From Actinomycetota bacterium (lineage in GTDB: Bacteria; Actinomycetota; Actinomycetes; Nanopelagicales; Nanopelagicaceae): a stretch of 6,668 bases of DNA. The stretch covers positions 1 to 6,668 of the forward strand of contig CANNDP010000051.1 of assembly GCA_947503395.1 (NCBI GenBank), read 5' to 3'. The first letter of the stretch is position 1. Each line of letters starts with the position of its first letter. Made by a program: the position numbers and the translations under genes. The notes beneath the pieces were generated by a model that saw nothing but the letters and a program-made list of their open reading frames with translations, searched no databases and was not told the origin of the DNA. Positions 1 to 5,136 of this stretch are shown here, in pieces.

Positions 1-1160
1 TAGTAGATGGACATGGAAACTTTGGCTCACTTGATGCTGGGCCTGCAGCTATGCGCTACACGGAAGCAAGACTTGCAAGTGCTGCGCTCATGATGGTGGA
101 GGAAGCCGATGAAGATACCGTTGATTTTGGAGCAAATTATGACGGACAGATATTAGAACCCTTAGTACTACCTGCAGCTTTTCCTAACCTCTTAGTTAAT
201 GGTGCAACAGGTATTGCTGTTGGAATGGCCACAAATATGGCTCCTCATAACTTAGGTGAAGTAATACAAGCAACAAAGCATCTAATTGAAAATCCCAGCG
301 CTACCTTAAAGCAATTAATGAAATTCATTCCTGCACCAGATTTTCCAACTGGAGGAAGCATTATTGGCAAAGAGGGCATCCTTGAGGCCTATCAAAGTGG
401 AAAAGGTGCTTTCAAAGTTCGTGCAAAAGTTGAAATTGGCAAAGTGAGCGCTCGTAAATCTGGAATAACTATCACCGAACTTCCATTTAACATCGGACCT
501 GAAAAGGTAGTTGAACGTATTAGCGAGCTAGTTAAATCAAAGAAGATCCAAGGCATCTCAGACATTATTGATCTAACCGATGGACAATCTGGAACGAAGG
601 TGGTCGTTGAGGTAAAAAATGGTTTTGAGCCAGAGGCGGTACTAGAAAATCTCTATAAGCTCACCCCACTTGAGGATGCCTTCTCTATTAATGCTGTTGC
701 CCTAGTTAATGGCAAGCCAAAGACTTTGGGCTTAAAAGAACTGCTTCAGGTCTTTATTGATCATCGAATCCAGGTGGTTACAAGAAGGTCTAATTTTAGA
801 AAAGCTAAGGCCTCTGCCCGACTAAACCTAGTTGAAGGCCTTCTAAAGGCAATTATAGATATCGATAAAGTAGTGAAAATAATTAGGGGAAGCGATGATG
901 CAAATGAAGCAAAAGAATCACTTATCAAGAGCTTTAAGTTAAGTGAGGAACAAGCCACCTACATCCTAGATATGCCTCTAAGAAGGCTAACCAAGATGTC
1001 AAAGATTGAGTTAGATACTGAGGCTAAAGAGTTGAAGTCAACGATCTCCAAGCTGACTGCGCTTTTAAAGAGTGAAGAGGCGCTTCGAAATCAAGTATCA
1101 GATGAGTTAAGCGAAGTTAGCGCCAAATACGCAACAGCGCGACGCACTCTAATTGCTTAA
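1..1160 (+). CDS. parC: DNA topoisomerase IV subunit A (ParC type), 5'-truncated by window edge, lacks C-terminal domain
   Basis: This is the A subunit of a type IIA topoisomerase, which cuts and rejoins both DNA strands and works with ParE to decatenate chromosomes. The reading frame is open from base 3 and enters from outside the window; the first codons read VDGHGNFGS, so the ATG at 51 is internal. The catalytic tyrosine lies in AAMRYTEARL (codon 57-59). Typical breakage-reunion segments follow: the EPLVLPAAFPNLLVNGATGIAVGMATN block, the tower region with ITELPFNIGPEKVV, and the coiled-coil helices with LDMPLRRLTKMSKIEL. The protein stops at KYATARRTLIA, where relatives I recall continue (RRT...) into a six-bladed DNA-wrapping domain. 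Only 385 codons remain after base 3, implying about 490 residues in all if the N-terminus is usual. ParC rather than GyrA is chosen from its match to actinobacterial ParC and its ParE neighbour. It runs convergently with parE and overlaps it by 4 bases. Confidence 0.93.
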   Translation, partial: VDGHGNFGSLDAGPAAMRYTEARLASAALMMVEEADEDTVDFGANYDGQILEPLVLPAAFPNLLVNGATGIAVGMATNMAPHNLGEVIQATKHLIENPSATLKQLMKFIPAPDFPTGGSIIGKEGILEAYQSGKGAFKVRAKVEIGKVSARKSGITITELPFNIGPEKVVERISELVKSKKIQGISDIIDLTDGQSGTKVVVEVKNGFEPEAVLENLYKLTPLEDAFSINAVALVNGKPKTLGLKELLQVFIDHRIQVVTRRSNFRKAKASARLNLVEGLLKAIIDIDKVVKIIRGSDDANEAKESLIKSFKLSEEQATYILDMPLRRLTKMSKIELDTEAKELKSTISKLTALLKSEEALRNQVSDELSEVSAKYATARRTLIA

Positions 1161-3253
1161 GCGTCAATTCTTTCGCGATCGATATCTGCAGTTGCAATAA
1201 ACTCTTTTCGAGGCGCAACTTCATTACCCATCAATAGCTCGAATATCTTTTCAGCAGCTGCAGCATCTTTAATGGTAATTCTTCTTAATGTGCGCTTATC
1301 AGGATCCATAGTGGTTTCGCGGAGCTGATCAGCATCCATCTCACCAAGGCCTTTATAGCGCTGAAGTGGCTCTTTCCATCGCTTTCCTTGCTTCTTCAAG
1401 TCGGTCAATAGTTTTTTCATATCATCATCGGAGTAGGTGTAGTGCACCTCCCCCTTCTTGCCTCCACCGCCAATAACTTCAATGCGATGAAGTGGCGGAA
1501 TTGCAGCAAAAACTCGTCCATCATCAATTAGTGGCTTCATATAGCGATAGAGCAGGGTGAGCATTAAGCAGCGAATATGTGCGCCATCAACATCGGCATC
1601 TGACATCAGAATAACTCTTCCATATCTAGCATCCTCTAGCGTAAAAGACTTTCCAGATCCAGCTCCAATTACTTGGATGATTGCTGCGCACTCTGCGTTA
1701 TCAAGCATCTGAGAAAGCGAGGCCTTTTGAACATTTAAAATCTTTCCTTTGAGTGGCAAGATTGCTTGGAACTCCGAATTTCTTGCAGCCTTAGTAGTTC
1801 CAAGAGCTGACTCACCTTCAACAATAAATAGCTCAGTTCGCGAAACATCCTCAGAACGACAATCAGAGAGCTTGGCAGGAAGTGATGAGCTCTCAAGGGC
1901 GTTCTTTCTGCGTTGCAACTCCTTGTGAGCTCTTGATGAAATACGAGTTCTCGAGGCGTTAGCAACTTTCTCAAGCACTACAAGTCCATTGGCCTTATCG
2001 ATTCGTTTAGTGGTTGTAAAGAACTTCTTAAGCTCATCTGAGACTACTTGAGTAACAATCTTTGTTACTGCAGGAGTTCCTAAAACCTCTTTAGTCTGAC
2101 CTTCAAATTGTGGTTCTTGCATTCGAACTGTCACCACTGCAGTTAATCCTTCGAGGATATCTTCTTTAATCACATCAAGTTCATTCTTTTTTAGAACGCC
2201 TTTAGCGCGAAGGAACTCATTAAACGTTTTTACTAGAGCCTTTTCAAAGCCTTGCACATGGGTTCCGCCCTTTGGAGTTGCGATGATGTTTACAAAGGAG
2301 CGAACTGTGCTCTCATAACCATTACCCCATTTAATAGCGATATCAACGCCCATATCTCGCTCAACTTCTTGAGGCTCAAGATGGCCTTTTTCATCAAGAA
2401 CGGGAACTGTCTCTTGATAATGGCCTTGGCCAGTTAAGCGAATTACATCTCCTACTGCCTCATCCGGCTGAATAAAGTGGCAGTATTCCGAAATTCCACC
2501 TTTATGAAAGAAAATCTCCGAGCTCTTATCTTTACTGCGATTGTCATTAACAACCAGAGTAAGACCTGGAACTAGATAAGAAGTTTGTCGAGCCCTGGTA
2601 TAGATCTCCTCTAAATCATGCTGTGCATCCTTTAGAAATATCTGTTTATCTGACCACCACTTAATTCTTGTTCCAGTAATCTTCGCCGAGACTTTTCCAA
2701 TTATGCGAAGCCCTGATTTAGGTTCAAATGGAGCATTAGGGCCATCGCCATCAAATATCCCAGCAACGCCGCGCTTAAATGACATCCAATAAATTTTTCC
2801 ATCTCGATCCACTTCAACATCAAGGCGAGATGCCAGAGCATTTACAACAGAGGCTCCTACGCCATGAAGGCCCCCAGTTGCCGCATATGATCCCCCGCCA
2901 AACTTTCCACCAGCATGAAGGCGGGTCATCACAACTTCTACTCCAGTAAGTCCTGTTTTAGGTTCTTTATCAACTGGGATACCTCGTCCATCATCATGGA
3001 CTTCAATAGATCCATCTTTTTCTAAATTAATTTCTATCTTCTTGCAATATCCTGCAAGTGATTCATCCACAGCGTTATCAATAATTTCCCAAAGACAGTG
3101 CATAAGGCCGCGACCATCGGTTGAACCGATATACATTCCGGGGCGCTTTCGAACAGCATCAAGACCTTCTAATACTGAGAGATCTTTCGCTGAGTAGGAC
3201 TTTTCTACACTGCGCACTTGGTCTGCGCTTGAAGTCTCTGCCACGATGGGCAA
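1157..3253 (-). CDS. parE: DNA topoisomerase IV subunit B (ParE type)
   Basis: This is the ATPase subunit that drives strand passage by the ParC2ParE2 enzyme. The 698 residues hold all parts of the family. The GHKL ATPase has WEIIDN (Glu56 the expected general base, Asn60 for Mg), DDGRGIPVD at 87-95 and GGLHGVGASVVNAL at 127-140. The transducer domain carries the QTK loop at 386-388. The TOPRIM domain has ELFIVEGES (Glu479) and SDADVDGAH (Asp552, 554, 556), and the C-terminal part has QRYKGLGEMD. Length fits ParE or a short GyrB without the enterobacterial insertion; GLMHCLWEIIDN and the rpoD/DUF7455 neighbourhood favour ParE. Residue 481 is Glu where EGDS is common. The start is uncertain: TTG at 3253 gives this length and GTG at 3244 gives three residues less. 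Neither has a convincing Shine-Dalgarno, while the conserved part begins near residue 20 (YSAKDLSVLEGL). The stop shares TTAA with the stop of parC. Confidence 0.95.
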   Translation of the reverse strand: MPIVAETSSADQVRSVEKSYSAKDLSVLEGLDAVRKRPGMYIGSTDGRGLMHCLWEIIDNAVDESLAGYCKKIEINLEKDGSIEVHDDGRGIPVDKEPKTGLTGVEVVMTRLHAGGKFGGGSYAATGGLHGVGASVVNALASRLDVEVDRDGKIYWMSFKRGVAGIFDGDGPNAPFEPKSGLRIIGKVSAKITGTRIKWWSDKQIFLKDAQHDLEEIYTRARQTSYLVPGLTLVVNDNRSKDKSSEIFFHKGGISEYCHFIQPDEAVGDVIRLTGQGHYQETVPVLDEKGHLEPQEVERDMGVDIAIKWGNGYESTVRSFVNIIATPKGGTHVQGFEKALVKTFNEFLRAKGVLKKNELDVIKEDILEGLTAVVTVRMQEPQFEGQTKEVLGTPAVTKIVTQVVSDELKKFFTTTKRIDKANGLVVLEKVANASRTRISSRAHKELQRRKNALESSSLPAKLSDCRSEDVSRTELFIVEGESALGTTKAARNSEFQAILPLKGKILNVQKASLSQMLDNAECAAIIQVIGAGSGKSFTLEDARYGRVILMSDADVDGAHIRCLMLTLLYRYMKPLIDDGRVFAAIPPLHRIEVIGGGGKKGEVHYTYSDDDMKKLLTDLKKQGKRWKEPLQRYKGLGEMDADQLRETTMDPDKRTLRRITIKDAAAAEKIFELLMGNEVAPRKEFIATADIDRERIDA

Positions 3254-3433
3254 GGGTATCTATGGGATCAAAGGAGCCTGGCAATACGCGCCGAAAAGGG
3301 TGAGGATTTCGATTTTCCGTGAAGAAAGTCATCAATTATGAGAAAAAACTTTGAATTCGACCTGCGGGGAATAACCCAGAGGTGGTTTGATGTTCCACTA
3401 GAACCTAACAAGCACAGGAAAGGTTGGCCAGAA
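3254..3433. promoter_or_regulatory. Divergent intergenic region between parE and the DUF7455 gene
   Basis: This 180-base gap must hold the start signals for parE (minus) and the DUF7455 gene (plus). On the minus strand CATAAT at 3340-3335 matches five of six -10 bases and would give a leader of about 75 bases, but no -35 hexamer is seen at 17 bases. On the plus strand GGGAAT at 3367-3372 followed after 19 bases by GTT at 3392-3394 resembles the GGAAT-N18/19-GTT pattern of actinobacterial SigR/SigH sigma factors; this is short enough to occur by chance. An in-frame ATG at 3338 precedes the chosen DUF7455 start, but the intervening residues do not look like the family. No other gene is seen here. 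Confidence 0.35.
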
Positions 3434-3652
3434 ATGACTGAAAATCTATTGCTTACCTCATCTCCACTTAGCGCTCTTGATCGTTGTGATCGCTGTGGAG
3501 CTCAAGCTTATGTTCGTGCGGTAATGGCCAATGGATTTGAATTACTTTTCTGTGCTCACCACGCTAAGAAATACCAAGATGGGCTAGCAAGCACAGCCGC
3601 TCGCATAGATGATGAAACTGAGCGACTTAGCGCAGAATCAACGGCGAGATAA
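3434..3652 (+). CDS. DUF7455 family small protein with a predicted zinc-binding CxxC...CxxH pattern
   Basis: This 72-residue protein belongs to the actinobacterial DUF7455 family, recognised from the core ALDRCDRCGAQAYVRAV followed by ELLFCAHHAKKYQ. Cys18, Cys21, Cys40 and His43 (or His42) form a plausible zinc site; metal binding is inferred from the pattern. The biochemical role of the family is unknown to me. The C-terminal third (from about residue 50) is polar and probably helical. I chose the ATG at 3434 because AGGAAAGG at 3416-3423 lies 10 bases upstream and because the family begins shortly before LDRCDRCG; the frame stays open back to an ATG at 3338, which would add 32 residues of unfamiliar sequence. 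It diverges from parE and its last 26 bases overlap the end of the convergent FAD oxidoreductase gene. From memory, members often sit beside parE and primary sigma genes in actinobacteria, which matches this window. Confidence 0.9.
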   Translation: MTENLLLTSSPLSALDRCDRCGAQAYVRAVMANGFELLFCAHHAKKYQDGLASTAARIDDETERLSAESTAR

Positions 3653-4970
3653 GCCTCGAGACCAGACTTGGTCTTCCAGTTCTAACTTCCTCTCTATCTG
3701 CAATCCCACTTAATTTCACTAACGAGTTAACTGCTAGATATCTAAGTGGTTCTATCTCCCATTTTCTAATTTCGCGATTTACAAAGTGCAGATTTGTGAC
3801 ATTACTTTCTCTGCCAACGATTAAATCAGCCAATATTTTGCTTGCTAAATAACTCATAGTCACGCCATCTCCTGCATAGCCGCCAAGGCGAGCAGATCCC
3901 GTTGATTTATCAAATTGAACATATGGCTCCCAATTACGGGTAATTGCCACTGCCCCGCCCCAAGCATGAGTAAATTTCACATTTTTCAAAACTGGAAACC
4001 ATCGCTTAGCCATTGCCTCTAAGCTTTGATGAACAGAGCTAGTCATTTCCTTTTCTTCAATAAGTTTTGAGCCAAATGGATAGCTAGCCCCGCGTCCACC
4101 TATTGCAAGGCGATTATCGCCAGTGCGTTGTGCGTAATTCACCAAGTGCGTCCCTTCAGCAAAAGTGAAGCGATCCTTTACCCCTATTTGATCCCAGATT
4201 TCCTCAGAAAGAGCTTCGCTAGCGATCATGAGAGAGTAGAGCGGGATAAATTCTCGCCCAGGATCAGAGAAAGCCTCACTCGCTCTAATCACTACCGGAG
4301 CCTTAACTAGTGAGCTATTTGCTAAGACTCCGCCATTTGTTTGGGTAGCAAATACCCCCTCGGCTATTACTACTCCTTTGCTCTCTAAGTAGTTAGCTAG
4401 CCCCAAAACAAGTTGGAATGGATTAATCGTTGCGCATTGCGGATTAAATAATCCACCCTTTAAATCAGATACTTGAATTAACTGACCGATCTCATCTGCA
4501 GACTTCCAAAAATGTTCTGAATCAGCACTCTCTTTTAATCGTCTCTCTTGCGCTTGATTTCTAGCAAATGTGATCGTTCCTGATTTAACAAAACTTGCCT
4601 TAGGAGCAATCTCTCCTGCTATCTGACCAATCTCATCAATGGCACTTGCAAGCTCTTTGAAAAGATTGTCAGTGGCACCACTGCCATGGCGCTTTTCAAG
4701 TGTTTTTCGATAGACCGGATAATCTGATGAAACCCAGCCACCATTTCTTCCACTTGCTCCATAGCCAATTGATTTTGCCTCAAAGATAACAATAGAGAGT
4801 TTGGGATCTAACTTCAGTAGGTGATAGGCCGACCAGAGCCCTGAGAATCCACCACCGATTATTGCGACATCGTAAGAATTATTAAATTCTTTTCTTTTAC
4901 CGCTCTGCTTAAAACCTTCTGCCCAGAGCGAGTTATTCGGCGGTAAATCCTGCATCTCGATGTGAGCCAT
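3627..4970 (-). CDS. FAD-dependent oxidoreductase, DAO family (COG0665/PuuB-like), substrate unknown
   Basis: This is a flavoprotein of the D-amino-acid oxidase/glycine oxidase fold, related to gamma-glutamylputrescine oxidase-like enzymes that oxidise amines or amino acids. With the chosen start it has 447 residues. DVAIIGGGFSGLWSAYHLL holds the dinucleotide-binding glycines (39-44), and Glu64 in IVIFEA is positioned to bind the ribose. GASGRNGGW at 71-79 is typical of this subfamily, and LGGYAGDGV (from 362) is the C-terminal FAD-contacting segment. A tail of about 78 residues ends in ADREEVRTGRPS, which I recall from actinobacterial homologues. There is no signal peptide or clear membrane segment, so it is probably cytoplasmic. 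The frame is open to 5054, but the ATG at 4970 (or 4955) fits the family, which begins shortly before SLWAEGF; both lack a strong Shine-Dalgarno. It overlaps the upstream CDGSH gene by 38 bases, suggesting coupled translation. The substrate cannot be read from the sequence. Confidence 0.88.
   Translation of the reverse strand: MAHIEMQDLPPNNSLWAEGFKQSGKRKEFNNSYDVAIIGGGFSGLWSAYHLLKLDPKLSIVIFEAKSIGYGASGRNGGWVSSDYPVYRKTLEKRHGSGATDNLFKELASAIDEIGQIAGEIAPKASFVKSGTITFARNQAQERRLKESADSEHFWKSADEIGQLIQVSDLKGGLFNPQCATINPFQLVLGLANYLESKGVVIAEGVFATQTNGGVLANSSLVKAPVVIRASEAFSDPGREFIPLYSLMIASEALSEEIWDQIGVKDRFTFAEGTHLVNYAQRTGDNRLAIGGRGASYPFGSKLIEEKEMTSSVHQSLEAMAKRWFPVLKNVKFTHAWGGAVAITRNWEPYVQFDKSTGSARLGGYAGDGVTMSYLASKILADLIVGRESNVTNLHFVNREIRKWEIEPLRYLAVNSLVKLSGIADREEVRTGRPSLVSRLISPLILR
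3658..3675 (+). terminator. Short stem-loop just after the DUF7455 stop, possible terminator
   Basis: GAGACCA (3658-3664) can pair with TGGTCTT (3669-3675) around a GACT loop: six Watson-Crick pairs plus one G-U. It begins five bases after the DUF7455 stop codon, where a terminator would be expected. There is no clean run of T after it, only a pyrimidine-rich stretch, and it lies within the last codons of the convergent FAD oxidoreductase gene. Intrinsic termination is therefore only a possibility. Confidence 0.3.
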
Positions 4971-5124
4971 CACAGAATGGTTTCTCTTTAGAGTGTCCGC
5001 AGCGACAGAGCGAGAAGTTCTCTTTTGTCTCAAGAACATTGCCCTCTGCATCAACGAAATCAGCGGCGCCCGTTACGCGGATTGAACCGTTGGGCTTTAC
5101 ATAAATCTTTGGACGATCTGACAT
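4933..5124 (-). CDS. CDGSH iron-sulfur domain protein
   Basis: This 63-residue protein consists of little more than one CDGSH domain, a small fold that binds a redox-active 2Fe-2S cluster with three cysteines and one histidine. The motif is complete: Cys40, Cys42, Cys51 and His55 in CRCGHSKEKPFCDGSH match CxCxxSxxxPxCDGSH exactly. The N-terminal part (PKIYVKPNGSIRVTG, then AEGNV) is the beta-strand section common in bacterial single-domain members. There is no membrane anchor, unlike mitochondrial mitoNEET, so it is probably soluble. The ATG at 5124 has AGGAGA six bases upstream, and that site overlaps the stop codon of rpoD. Its 3' end overlaps the start of the FAD oxidoreductase gene. The position suggests cotranscription with rpoD and a possible electron-transfer or cluster-related link with the flavoenzyme; the latter is inference. 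Confidence 0.95.
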   Translation of the reverse strand: MSDRPKIYVKPNGSIRVTGAADFVDAEGNVLETKENFSLCRCGHSKEKPFCDGSHRDAGFTAE

Positions 5125-5130
5125 GAACTA

Positions 5131-5136
5131 TCTCCT
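5131..5136 (-). promoter_or_regulatory. Ribosome binding site of the CDGSH gene overlapping the rpoD stop codon
   Basis: On the minus strand the bases read TAGGAGA, where TAG (5137-5135) ends rpoD and AGGAGA (5136-5131) is a good Shine-Dalgarno six bases before the CDGSH ATG. The ribosome that finishes rpoD thus sits on the next initiation site, which favours translational coupling and makes an independent promoter between the two genes unlikely in the 10-base gap. Confidence 0.8.

Noticed and set aside
51..59. ATG at 51 as the start of the parC gene
   Set aside because: The frame is open to base 3 and encodes VDGHGNFGS and the residues just before the catalytic Tyr, so the true start lies outside the window.
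1735..1974. A 79-residue minus-strand frame inside parE
   Set aside because: It lies entirely within the conserved transducer/TOPRIM coding sequence in another frame and resembles no known protein.
3392..3404. GTTC-N5-GAAC dyad as a LexA (SOS) box
   Set aside because: Actinobacterial LexA sites have GAAC then GTTC with four bases between; here the arms are in the opposite order and the spacing is five.
3338..3433. Longer DUF7455 product starting at ATG 3338
   Set aside because: The added 32 residues do not resemble the family and no ribosome binding site precedes 3338, while 3434 has AGGAAAGG at good spacing.
4971..5054. Longer FAD oxidoreductase starting at 5054
   Set aside because: The extra 28 residues are the antiparallel-free, out-of-frame reading of the CDGSH gene on the same strand and are basic and unlike flavoenzyme N-termini.
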